From a bacterium (GTDB lineage: Bacteria > Bacillota > Clostridia > Oscillospirales > Acutalibacteraceae): 8,055 nucleotides of DNA. The notes beneath the pieces were generated by a model, which had not been told where the DNA came from, searched no databases, and saw only the letters and a program-made list of their open reading frames with translations. Below are positions 1 to 6,639 of the stretch, piece after piece; position 1 is the first letter of the stretch, and every line of letters starts with the position of its first letter. A program made the position numbers and the translations under genes. Location: positions 1 through 8,055 of the forward strand of contig SFWF01000062.1 in assembly GCA_004560045.1 (NCBI GenBank), read 5' to 3'.

Positions 1-153
1 GCCCGTTTTATACTCTATCATTGTGGCAATTCCGTTAATTCCCGCAGGCGCAAAATGGTTAGGCACAACGAAAATGTGGTAATATGCCGCCTGCATAGCC
101 GCCAAAAGAATTGCAAAGAAATACGGCGTTGCCGCAAACTTTATTTTATTCAT
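1..153 (-). CDS. YitT-family (DUF161) integral membrane protein, N-terminal 51 residues only
   Basis: Translating the minus strand from the ATG at 153-151 gives 51 residues without a stop, running off the left edge. They comprise a short basic start (MNKIKFAAT), a hydrophobic helix (about residues 10-24) and the segment VPNHFAPAGINGIATMI. That segment matches the PN-x-FAP-[GA]-G-[IV]-NGIATM signature near the N-terminus of YitT-family proteins, which are multi-pass membrane proteins usually near 280-290 residues with a C-terminal DUF2179 domain. A G-rich ribosome binding site (GGGGGG, 167-162) lies 8 bases before the ATG, and a good promoter reads into it. Cellular function is poorly known in this family, and no substrate can be assigned. 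Its head-to-head arrangement with the LysR regulator makes it the likely target of that regulator (inference). The call rests on recall of the family signature, not a search. Confidence 0.82.
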   Translation of the reverse strand, partial: MNKIKFAATPYFFAILLAAMQAAYYHIFVVPNHFAPAGINGIATMIEYKTG

Positions 154-176
154 AACGATTCCCCCCAAAAAAACTG

Positions 177-205
177 TTTACTTAAGGATTATAGTGAGTT
201 ATAAT
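177..205 (+). promoter_or_regulatory. Promoter of the LysR-type regulator gene
   Basis: The -35 is TTTACT (177-182), followed by a 17-base spacer and a perfect -10 TATAAT (200-205). Transcription would begin near 212, giving a leader of about 53 bases that ends in the AGAGGG ribosome binding site (255-260). The element is the mirror image of the opposing promoter. Confidence 0.68.
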
Positions 206-216
206 GCATTTGTAAA
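188..216 (-). promoter_or_regulatory. Promoter of the leftward YitT-family gene
   Basis: On the minus strand there is a -35 TTTACA (216-211), a 17-base spacer and a perfect -10 TATAAT (193-188). Transcription would begin near 181, about 28 bases before the ATG at 153. It overlaps the regulator's promoter completely. Confidence 0.7.
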
Positions 217-264
217 TCGAATGATTTTAATACATGTCATCATTTTTTTTGATAAGAGGGAATT

Positions 265-1158
265 ATGGATATTAAAAACGTCGAAACCTTTGTAAAGGTT
301 GCGGAGCTGGAAAGCTTTACAAGAGCCTCCGAGGCGCTGAGTTACGTTCAGTCTACCGTCACAATGCAGATAAAGCAGCTTGAAAAGGAGCTGGGCTTTC
401 CGCTTTTCGACCGAATAGGCAAAAAAATATCCCTGACCGATTCGGGTAGGGAATTTTTAGATGTGGCCTACGAGCTGCTTCATTCGGTAGAAAAGGCCGA
501 AAGCATCGGGAAAAATAAAAAGGAGCTTCATGGTACCCTCAGAATAGGCGCGTCCGAATCCCTCCTTTTTACCGTTATTGCCGAAATACTGCCCGATTTT
601 AAGGAAAAGTTCAAGAATATCGAGGTCAAGATAATTACGGGTCATTCGGTGGAGCTTGTGGAACAGTTAAAGACCAATCAGCTTGATATGCTCTACATAG
701 CACAGCCGCAGATCAGCTATTCCGACCTGGTTTGTCTTTATACCCGTCCCGAGCACTTTATCTTCGTCTGCGCCCCGACCCATAACGCCGCAAAGAGGAA
801 GCTTACCGCTACCGAGCTTATGGAGCAGACCTTTATCGTTACCGAGCAGAGCGGAATATGCTACGGTACGCTTCACGAGCTTGCTCTGCGCTTCGGCAAG
901 GAGCTTGACGTATCGGTCGAGGTAGACAGCGTTCATATTATAACCGAGCTTGCCAAAAAGGGTATGGGCGTAGCCTTCCTGCCCGATTATTCGGTAAAAG
1001 ACTATCTGAAGCAGGGTACCCTTACCGAAATAGAGGCCGATATTGAAAAGCAGGGATACCTGAGTCACGTCCTCTGTCATAAGAATCGCTGGATATCGCC
1101 TGCAATAGTCGGATTCGTCGAAATGATAAACGCCGTTCGCCCTGGCGAAATGCAGTAG
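265..1158 (+). CDS. LysR-type transcriptional regulator
   Basis: This 297-residue protein has the usual length and layout of LysR-type regulators. An N-terminal winged helix-turn-helix spans about residues 2-60, including the family-typical FVKVAELESFTRASEAL and the recognition-helix stretch QSTVTMQIKQLEKELG followed by PLFDR. A linker helix covers about 61-88, and the periplasmic-binding-protein-like effector domain runs from about residue 90 to 295. The ATG at 265 is preceded by AGAGGG with a 4-base gap. The protein acts in the cytoplasm as a DNA-binding dimer or tetramer that senses a small molecule. The effector cannot be deduced from sequence alone. It resembles the Firmicutes CysL/YwfK-like LysR group only in a general way, so no symbol is given. 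Divergence from the YitT-family gene and the shared symmetric promoter suggest that it controls both that gene and itself. The next gene downstream is separated by a terminator and has its own promoter, so it is not in this operon. Confidence 0.93.
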   Translation: MDIKNVETFVKVAELESFTRASEALSYVQSTVTMQIKQLEKELGFPLFDRIGKKISLTDSGREFLDVAYELLHSVEKAESIGKNKKELHGTLRIGASESLLFTVIAEILPDFKEKFKNIEVKIITGHSVELVEQLKTNQLDMLYIAQPQISYSDLVCLYTRPEHFIFVCAPTHNAAKRKLTATELMEQTFIVTEQSGICYGTLHELALRFGKELDVSVEVDSVHIITELAKKGMGVAFLPDYSVKDYLKQGTLTEIEADIEKQGYLSHVLCHKNRWISPAIVGFVEMINAVRPGEMQ

Positions 1159-1160
1159 AT

Positions 1161-1191
1161 AAAAAAATCCACAATATGTGGATTTTTTTTT
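1161..1191 (+). terminator. Intrinsic terminator of the LysR gene
   Basis: Three bases after the TAG stop comes a hairpin with arms 1161-1173 and 1177-1189: TCCACA pairs with TGTGGA around an ATA loop, and a run of 7 A pairs with 7 T. It is followed by further T. The A-run on the left makes it potentially active in both directions. Confidence 0.85.
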
Positions 1192-1247
1192 ATGTTTTTT
1201 GAAAATCCCAAGGAACGGGTTATTGAAAAAACCTATTTTGCACCGTG

Positions 1248-1270
1248 TAATTCAATCAGTGATTGAGTTA
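1248..1270. promoter_or_regulatory. Operator-like inverted repeat upstream of the first dockerin gene
   Basis: An 11-base inverted repeat with one mismatch (TAATTCAATCA, a central G, TGATTGAGTTA) ends 29 bases before the -35 hexamer at 1300. The half-site start AATTCAA recurs at 1282-1288, 33 bases or about three helical turns further on. Such a position suits an activator or upstream regulator site. The binding protein is unknown, and the repeat lacks a T-run, so it is not a terminator. Confidence 0.4.
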
Positions 1271-1299
1271 GAGGGTATCGCAATTCAACTAATACTTTA

Positions 1300-1328
1300 T
1301 TTACAAGAGAAAAATAATGTGATATAAA
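1300..1328 (+). promoter_or_regulatory. Promoter of the first dockerin gene
   Basis: The -35 is TTTACA (1300-1305), with a 17-base spacer and -10 TATAAA (1323-1328). The predicted transcript starts near 1335, so the ATG at 1333 would be outside or at the very end of the message. This supports the downstream start at 1369. Confidence 0.7.
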
Positions 1329-1368
1329 AAGTATGAGGAATTATATATCTTTTGAAAGGAGAATCCTT

Positions 1369-4164
1369 ATGAAAAAACTTTTGGCGATCCTTCTCTGCGT
1401 AAGCCTTATGCTTTCTATGATGGTACTGACGGCTGCTGCAGCAGACGAAGCGGTTACGTTTTGGGATGGCAAGACCTATACTCAGCCTTCGGGCTCGGGT
1501 GACAGCGAAGACGACCCCTATATCGTTTCGACCCCTGCCGAACTTGCCTGGATGGTAAACGTTGGCGGCAACAACAAGTATTTTAAGCTTGCTAACGATA
1601 TCTATGTTAACGACGTTACCGCCGAAAACTGGACCGAGACCGCAAAGCCTTGGTTCGTAAATGCAACCAACTGGATGTCTTACAAAGACTCTGCAGGTGA
1701 GGATAAGAAATTCTCTGGTCATATAGACGGCGCAGGCCATACCGTATACGGAATTTACTGTGACGGAAGCGTCGGCACGGTCAATAATGCTCTCATACCC
1801 ATAATGACGGGCGGTTCGATAAAGCGCCTTTGTGTGTCCAACTCTGTATTTAATTCACGCTTTTCGGGCGGCATCGTCGGAACGATCCAAGGTAATATTG
1901 AGATAAGCGACTGTGTCGTTAAAAACTCCAAAATTATCAACACTTCAAGCTCCGACTCAGACAAGGCCTCTGGCGGTATTGCAGGTTACGCAACGAGCAA
2001 TAAGGTCGTAACTATAACTCGCTGCGCCACCTTCGGCAACACCTATAGCGAAGCCACCGAACAAAACGGCGGAATTCTCGGAAATGTTTGGAATGCCACC
2101 GTTACCGCCGATTCCTGTTATGCCGATGTTGCAAAGCTGCACGGCGGCACGGCCTCCTTCACCCCTGTAAACTCCTGTGCTAAAAAAGGTGCAACCGTCG
2201 ATACCTTAAAGACCGATTCTTATTTTATGAACTGCGCAAAGCATTTTGTTACGGTAGAAGGCTTTGCTCTTCCCGTATCTAAGGTCTTTGCAGGAGTAGA
2301 TGCTAAAATCTGGAACGGCTTTTATCAGAAACCCGTAGCAGATGAGAACGGTAATTACCTCATCACATGTCCCGAGGAGCTTGCCTATGTTGTCGGTACC
2401 TTCGGCGGCGCAACAAACACCTACGTTATTACAAACGATCTTTATTTAAACGACGTTTCCAAGGCCGATTGGATGACCGCTTCTCCCAAGGAGTGGTTTA
2501 TCGGTAGCGGAGCCTGGCATTCCGGCTACGACGGAATCAGCACCAAGGGCGGATATTTCAGCGGCACAATCGACGGAAATGGTCATTTTATCTACGGACT
2601 CTATAATTCCGACACCAATTCTGCAGCCTCTATGGCAGGACTTATCCCCGGCGCCGGCAATACTACTGTTAAAAATCTCGCAGTAAGCAACGCTTCGGTA
2701 ACCGAAGCCCGTTGCGGTGGAATTGTGGGTGTGACGGGGATGAACACTACCATTACAGTTGATAACTGCTACGTAACCTCCTCGGTCGTCGCAAGCGGTA
2801 ACAATGAAGTCGGCGGTATCGTAGGCTACGCTCCCGGAAACGCCACTGTGGTCATTAAAAACTGCGTGTCCGAAACCTCTTCGGTCAAAGCCGGTCTCTT
2901 AGGCGGCGCATATAACGCAAGGGTCGACGTGTCCGACTGTATTTCCTATTCTATGACCCCCTTCGGTGTCTTCGACGGAAGCACACCCGCTAACCTCAGC
3001 GTTTCCGACGTTTATACCGACGCTTCCTCTTCTGTCAGCGGAGTTACCGTACTTACTGCCAATCAAATGGCGGGAGAAAGTGCTAAACTCTTTATGCAGG
3101 GACTGAGCTCTTCCTTCGTTACCCGCGAAAACGCAGGTCCTATGCTTAAGACCTTCACAAAGACCGAGGACTCCTCCTTCCCGATCTTCAAGGGCGAAGG
3201 AACCGAAGCCTCACCCTATCTCATTTCTACCCCTGAAGAGCTTTACTACTGCGTAGCAGGCTTCGGTCAGGGCAAATCCTATAAGCTTACCAATAATATC
3301 GATCTTGCCGAGTTCTGCAAGAAAAACGGCGGTTGGATAAAGGGTAATGCTTGGAACGTAGGCTATGGCGTTTTAGAGGGCGTAAACGGATACTTTTCGG
3401 GTACCCTCGACGGCGACGGATATACCGTTTCGGGTCTTAACTATGCCGAGAGCAACACCTCGGTCACATCGGGTCTTATCCCTCTAACCAGGGGTGAAGC
3501 CACCGTTAAGAACCTTCGTATAGCAAGCTCCTACATCACCGCGGAGGATGCTCAGTTCGGAAGAGCAGGCGCTATAATCGGCTTTGCTCGCGACTGCAAC
3601 GTGAATATCGAAAACTGCATTATTGCCTCCGACGTTACCGTTTGGGGAAAAGGCGGGTTCCACGGCGGACTTATCGGATATAATCTTTCGAGCGGTGCAA
3701 CCGTTAATATAAAGAATTGCGCGGTTCTTGCTCCTTATAGGTTTACCGATTTTATTTCCAACGGAACAACCGTAAACATTACCAATTCGTATGTATTGGA
3801 TAATACACCCTATGAACAGAATAACGGTACCGTAGTTACTACCAACGTTTATACTTCGGCTGATTTTGAGGCTGAGGGCGTAACCGTTCTCGAAAAAGCT
3901 CAGATGGTAGGAGCAGATGCTCTCACTAATATGAGCGGACTCTCCTCAGAGCTTTGGTATGCTGCCTCAAAAACAGGACCTATGCTCAGCGACATCGGAA
4001 ACAAGATGGGCGACGTCAATAAGGACGGCGTTGCCGCCGACGGCGACGATCTTGCCGCTATCCGCCTTTCCATCATCGCAGATGCCACCTTCGACTTTGC
4101 CGACCGCAACGGAGATACCGTAGTAGATATCTTCGACCTCGTTCTTCTCGGCAAAGCATTATAA
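1369..4164 (+). CDS. Secreted protein with three GLUG/beta-helix-like modules and a C-terminal type I dockerin
   Basis: The start is the ATG at 1369, seven bases after AAAGGAG (1355-1361). It gives a clean Sec signal peptide of about 24 residues (MKKLLAILLCVSL, hydrophobic core, TAAA before D26) and a 931-residue product. Three homologous modules follow at about residues 31-313, 314-603 and 604-880. Each opens with a G-x-G-[ST]-E-x-x-P-Y-[IL]-[IV]-S-T-like strand, then a K-L-x-N-[DN]-I turn, a DGxGHxxYG-like turn, and GLUG-type strands such as GGIVGT, GGIAGY and GGIVGY. This pattern fits a right-handed parallel beta-helix. Modules B and C close with GLSS...GPML. Residues 881-931 are a dockerin: loop one begins DVNKDG at 882 and carries one extra residue before the Leu, and loop two is DRNGDTVVDIFD at 912-923. 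The dockerin should bind a scaffoldin or cell-surface cohesin outside the cell. I see no catalytic signature. It could be a carbohydrate-binding or structural component, or an unrecognised beta-helix polysaccharide lyase. Its modules are paralogous to those of the next gene. Confidence 0.85.
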   Translation: MKKLLAILLCVSLMLSMMVLTAAAADEAVTFWDGKTYTQPSGSGDSEDDPYIVSTPAELAWMVNVGGNNKYFKLANDIYVNDVTAENWTETAKPWFVNATNWMSYKDSAGEDKKFSGHIDGAGHTVYGIYCDGSVGTVNNALIPIMTGGSIKRLCVSNSVFNSRFSGGIVGTIQGNIEISDCVVKNSKIINTSSSDSDKASGGIAGYATSNKVVTITRCATFGNTYSEATEQNGGILGNVWNATVTADSCYADVAKLHGGTASFTPVNSCAKKGATVDTLKTDSYFMNCAKHFVTVEGFALPVSKVFAGVDAKIWNGFYQKPVADENGNYLITCPEELAYVVGTFGGATNTYVITNDLYLNDVSKADWMTASPKEWFIGSGAWHSGYDGISTKGGYFSGTIDGNGHFIYGLYNSDTNSAASMAGLIPGAGNTTVKNLAVSNASVTEARCGGIVGVTGMNTTITVDNCYVTSSVVASGNNEVGGIVGYAPGNATVVIKNCVSETSSVKAGLLGGAYNARVDVSDCISYSMTPFGVFDGSTPANLSVSDVYTDASSSVSGVTVLTANQMAGESAKLFMQGLSSSFVTRENAGPMLKTFTKTEDSSFPIFKGEGTEASPYLISTPEELYYCVAGFGQGKSYKLTNNIDLAEFCKKNGGWIKGNAWNVGYGVLEGVNGYFSGTLDGDGYTVSGLNYAESNTSVTSGLIPLTRGEATVKNLRIASSYITAEDAQFGRAGAIIGFARDCNVNIENCIIASDVTVWGKGGFHGGLIGYNLSSGATVNIKNCAVLAPYRFTDFISNGTTVNITNSYVLDNTPYEQNNGTVVTTNVYTSADFEAEGVTVLEKAQMVGADALTNMSGLSSELWYAASKTGPMLSDIGNKMGDVNKDGVAADGDDLAAIRLSIIADATFDFADRNGDTVVDIFDLVLLGKAL
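1459..4005 (+). repeat. Three tandem diverged module repeats within the first dockerin gene
   Basis: Copies begin at about 1459, 2308 and 3178. The conserved DG-[AND]-G-[HY] turn falls at 1726, 2572 and 3409, giving periods of 846 and 837 bases (282 and 279 codons). Identity is evident at protein level (DI[YD]L-type strand, DGxGH, GLIP or LIPI, NL or LxVSNS strands) but low at DNA level, so the triplication is old. Confidence 0.75.
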
Positions 4165-4190
4165 TCGATTTTCTCTAGATCCTTTCAACA

Positions 4191-4236
4191 CGAAAACGGG
4201 ACGCACCATTTTGGATGCGTCCCGTTTTCGTTATAT
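4191..4236 (+). terminator. Hairpin terminator after the first dockerin gene
   Basis: A perfect 15-base-pair stem (CGAAAACGGGACGCA, 4191-4205, with 4216-4230) is capped by CCA/TGG around a TTT loop. It begins 26 bases after the TAA. The tail is only moderately T-rich (TTATAT), so termination may be partial, but the stem is very stable. Confidence 0.7.
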
Positions 4237-4307
4237 CTCAAGTTTTGTCATTCGTGCATAGTTTACGGAGACCGTATTTCCGAATTTTGGTCTAATATTT
4301 TTTGGTA

Positions 4308-4333
4308 CTGTTATGATAAAATTATCATAACAG
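4308..4333. promoter_or_regulatory. Perfect 12-base inverted repeat upstream of the second dockerin gene
   Basis: CTGTTATGATAA (4308-4319) and its exact reverse complement (4322-4333) are separated by AA. The centre is 55 bases before the -35 hexamer of the following promoter. With no T-run and an AT-rich core, it looks more like an operator than a terminator. The core TGATAA-AA-TTATCA recalls Fur-type boxes but has 6-2-6 rather than 7-1-7 spacing, so no regulator is assigned. Apart from this, the preceding hairpin and the promoter, I see nothing in the 294-base gap 4165-4458. Confidence 0.45.
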
Positions 4334-4375
4334 AGTGCAATCTCACAGTTGTCTTTTGATTTTTCCGCCTTTTTA

Positions 4376-4404
4376 TTGACAAAGGCTTTGAAATGCACTA
4401 CAAT
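4376..4404 (+). promoter_or_regulatory. Near-consensus promoter of the second dockerin gene
   Basis: A perfect -35 TTGACA (4376-4381), a 17-base spacer and -10 TACAAT (4399-4404) predict a transcript start near 4411, giving a leader of about 48 bases before the ATG at 4459. It is the strongest-looking promoter in the window apart from the divergent pair. Confidence 0.78.
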
Positions 4405-4458
4405 GTAAGAATATTCATATAAAATATGATACGTATTTATCTTGAAGGGCAGGTTGTT

Positions 4459-5406
4459 ATGAAATTTAATGCTTTCGTTAAGAAGACCCTTTCGGTAGTT
4501 TTGTCGCTTGCTGTTTTAGCGGCAGGACTCGTTGTGGGAGTGACTTCGATGGCTGCGGTAGGCAGCGAGATCTGGGACGGAACTCTTAAAGAGCCTACCC
4601 TCGGCGGCGACGGTTCCTCTGCCGATAATCCAATACTTATAACCTCTGCCGCAGAGCTTGCTTGGGCGGTAAATCAGGGCGGCACCAAGCATTATAAGCT
4701 TGCCGCAGATATCTACCTGAACGATACATCTAAGATCAACTTTACAAACGGTACAGTGGCTGAGGGCTACACGGCCAACAAGTGGTTTTACGACAATAAG
4801 ACCTACGACGGTTCCTATAAGAATGTAAACGACGAAAACGTCGTGTTTAAAGGAAGTCTCGACGGAAACGGACATACGGTATACGGCCTTTACTACGAAC
4901 CGGGCAACGTCTATTCTTCGGTAGGACTCATTCCCGCCGCTAACGATGCTACGGTTAAAAATCTTCGGCTTAAAGATAGCTTTGTTTCGGGCGGACGCTG
5001 GGTCGGACCGCTTATCGGTCACGCTACCTATACCACCCTTGAACAGATCGTAATAGACTCTTCTGTAAATGTTTGGGGCTATAACTCGGGCAATGCCTAT
5101 TATAACGGTGGCGAGGTCGTCTGGCCGCTTAGCGGAAGTGCTTCCTCCTCGATCTGGTTCGGCTCAAATGGACTTGGCGGAATCGTCGGCTATGCCAACG
5201 GCTCGGTTAGTATAAAGAGCGTTGCCGCCTATGCCGCTTTAAAGGGCTCCGGCTTCACCTTCACCACAAGCAATCCCAATGTTGCCGACGGCGCTCCGAT
5301 TAGGGTTGGAGACGCGGGACATATCGGCGGAATTATCGGAACAAGCTGGGATACCGCCATCACCGTTGAGGACAGTATCTCTCTTCTTGCTCCCCACGAC
5401 GGTTAA
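4459..5406 (+). CDS. Secreted GLUG/beta-helix-like module, 5' fragment of the interrupted esterase-dockerin gene
   Basis: The start is the ATG at 4459, five bases after AGG in GAAGGGCAGG (4444-4453). An ATG at 4426 lies in frame but has no ribosome binding site and would put 11 residues before the signal peptide. From 4459 the product has 315 residues: a signal peptide (MKFNAFVKKTLSVVLSLAVL, with likely cleavage near SMAA at 30-33), then one module from I38. The module shows IWDG, a GxGSSADNPILI opening, YKLAADIYLND, DGNGHTVYGLYY, GLIPAANDATVKNLRL, SGGRW and GGIVGYANGS. The frame ends at TAA 5404-5406 inside the module, just before the closing LW....YPTL strand that its sister copy has at 6574-6618. 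The same frame continues open for another 2,502 bases, so this is probably the N-terminal part of a larger protein. If translated alone, it would be exported as an unanchored, incomplete beta-helix without enzyme or dockerin. Confidence 0.8.
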   Translation: MKFNAFVKKTLSVVLSLAVLAAGLVVGVTSMAAVGSEIWDGTLKEPTLGGDGSSADNPILITSAAELAWAVNQGGTKHYKLAADIYLNDTSKINFTNGTVAEGYTANKWFYDNKTYDGSYKNVNDENVVFKGSLDGNGHTVYGLYYEPGNVYSSVGLIPAANDATVKNLRLKDSFVSGGRWVGPLIGHATYTTLEQIVIDSSVNVWGYNSGNAYYNGGEVVWPLSGSASSSIWFGSNGLGGIVGYANGSVSIKSVAAYAALKGSGFTFTTSNPNVADGAPIRVGDAGHIGGIIGTSWDTAITVEDSISLLAPHDG

Positions 5407-6639
5407 AACAACAACGTAGCGATGACCTTTACCGGCGTTTATACCGCCGCAGGGACCTTAAGCGACAAGGTTTCCGCCACCAAGGTATCCTCGTATGACC
5501 TTATCGGAAAAGCTGCCCCCGAAATGCTTACCGCTCTCAACTGGGAGCTGTGGAAAGCAACCAAGGGCTATCCCACTCTTACTCAGTTCTATGAAGAAAC
5601 CGCTACGGGTATTATCTGGAACGGAAGTGAGACGGCCCCCGATGAGGGTACGGGTAGCGAAAGCGATCCCATCCTCATCTACACCGCTGAGCAACTTGCC
5701 TACGTTGTCGCAAACGGCGGCGGAAAATATTATAAGCTCGTTTCAGATATCTATCTTAACGACGTTTCTAAAATCAATTTCGAAAACGGTACCGCCGAAA
5801 GCGGCTACTCTCCCAAAGAGTGGTATTACGGCAATACCGAGGCAGGAACCACCTATAACGGCGGCAAAACGTTTACGGGAACCCTCGACGGAAACGGACA
5901 CACCGTTTACGGTCTCTACTACACCCCCGGTAACGTTTATACCGCGGTCGGTCTTCTCCCTGCCGCAAATAACGTAACCGTTAAAAACCTCCGAATCAGC
6001 AAGGCCTTTATTTCGGGCGGTCGCTGGACCTCTGCTCTTATCGGTGACGCGACGAGCGCTACTATTGAGCAGGTCGTTATTGCCCCGTCGGTAACCATCT
6101 GGAGCTATAACGCAGGAAATCATTACTATCACGCCGATGCAGGTCAGTGGACCTATGCCGGCTCCACTACCGCAGGCTTCCAGTTCAGCCCCGCAACCGT
6201 CGGCCCCATAATGGCCTACGGACATACGAGTGCTACCGTTAAAAACGTTGCATCCTACGCAACGATCAAAACCTCAGGCTTCACCTTCACAACGACCAAT
6301 CCTCTCGTTGCCGACGGCGCACCTATTCCGGTAGGCGGTCCCGGACACGCGAACGGAATATTCGGCACTACCTGGGTCTGCAACGTCACCATGGAGAACA
6401 CCGTTTCTCTTATGCATCCCTGCAACGGTAAGGGTGCTACAGGCGACACATTTACTACCAACAACGTTTACTACGTATATGGCTCCAATGTTGCCAATGT
6501 TCCCGCAGCAAAGGTTTCTTTGACCGCTCTTTTCGGTAGTCTTGCCGAAGAAAAGCTGTCGGGTCTCGACTGGAATCTCTGGAAGGCGGGAAAAGCAAGC
6601 TATCCCACTTTAAAGCGTTTCTATAGTGAAGAAGAGGAT
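4570..6639 (+). repeat. Two tandem module repeats within the esterase-dockerin gene
   Basis: Copies start at IWDG (4570) and IWNG (5614). From the DGNGHTVYGLYY turn (4861 and 5887) to the internal stop the offset is constant at 1,026 bases, and it becomes 1,029 at the closing Trp (5542 and 6571). Similarity is visible in the DNA as well as the protein, for example GGCTTCACCTTCAC at 5251 and at 6277. This pair therefore duplicated more recently than the three copies in the upstream gene. Confidence 0.8.

Larger units (their letters stand above)
177..216. promoter_or_regulatory. Symmetric divergent control region with candidate LysR operator
   Basis: The two -35 and two -10 hexamers sit at exactly mirrored positions around a dyad axis at 196/197. 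The core is TTATA-N6-TATAA (189-204), which also contains a T-N11-A spacing (T189, A201) of the kind bound by LysR-type regulators. A protein bound here would touch both promoters at once, which suits autorepression coupled with control of the divergent gene. The symmetry is seen directly. Binding by the adjacent regulator is inferred, and the AT-rich palindrome may simply be two back-to-back -10 boxes. Confidence 0.5.

Noticed and set aside
1333..1368. Upstream in-frame ATG at 1333 as start of the first dockerin gene
   Set aside because: It lies at or before the predicted transcript start, has no ribosome binding site and would bury the signal peptide behind 12 residues. The ATG at 1369 has AAAGGAG at ideal distance.
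4308..4333. Fur or PerR box
   Set aside because: The core is TGATAA-AA-TTATCA, a 6-2-6 arrangement. Fur-type sites need 7-1-7 spacing, and PerR sites differ in sequence.
4426..4458. Upstream in-frame ATG at 4426 as start of the second dockerin gene
   Set aside because: No ribosome binding site precedes it, and the basic signal-peptide start is at 4459 with GAAGGGCAGG in front.
5404..5406. Reassigned genetic code with TAA read as an amino acid
   Set aside because: TAA ends the first dockerin gene right before its hairpin and ends the second gene right after its dockerin, so TAA works as a normal stop here. Only this one site is odd.
5495..5977. A 160-codon plus-strand open frame in another phase inside the esterase-dockerin gene
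   Set aside because: It is a shadow of the repeat-coding sequence, rich in Ser, Pro and Thr from frame-shifted GLUG repeats, with no start signals.
1459..6639. CRISPR array, transposon or phage origin for the repeats
   Set aside because: The repeats are long, in frame, diverged at protein level and fully coding. There are no short regular spacers, inverted ends, target duplications, integrase or transposase.
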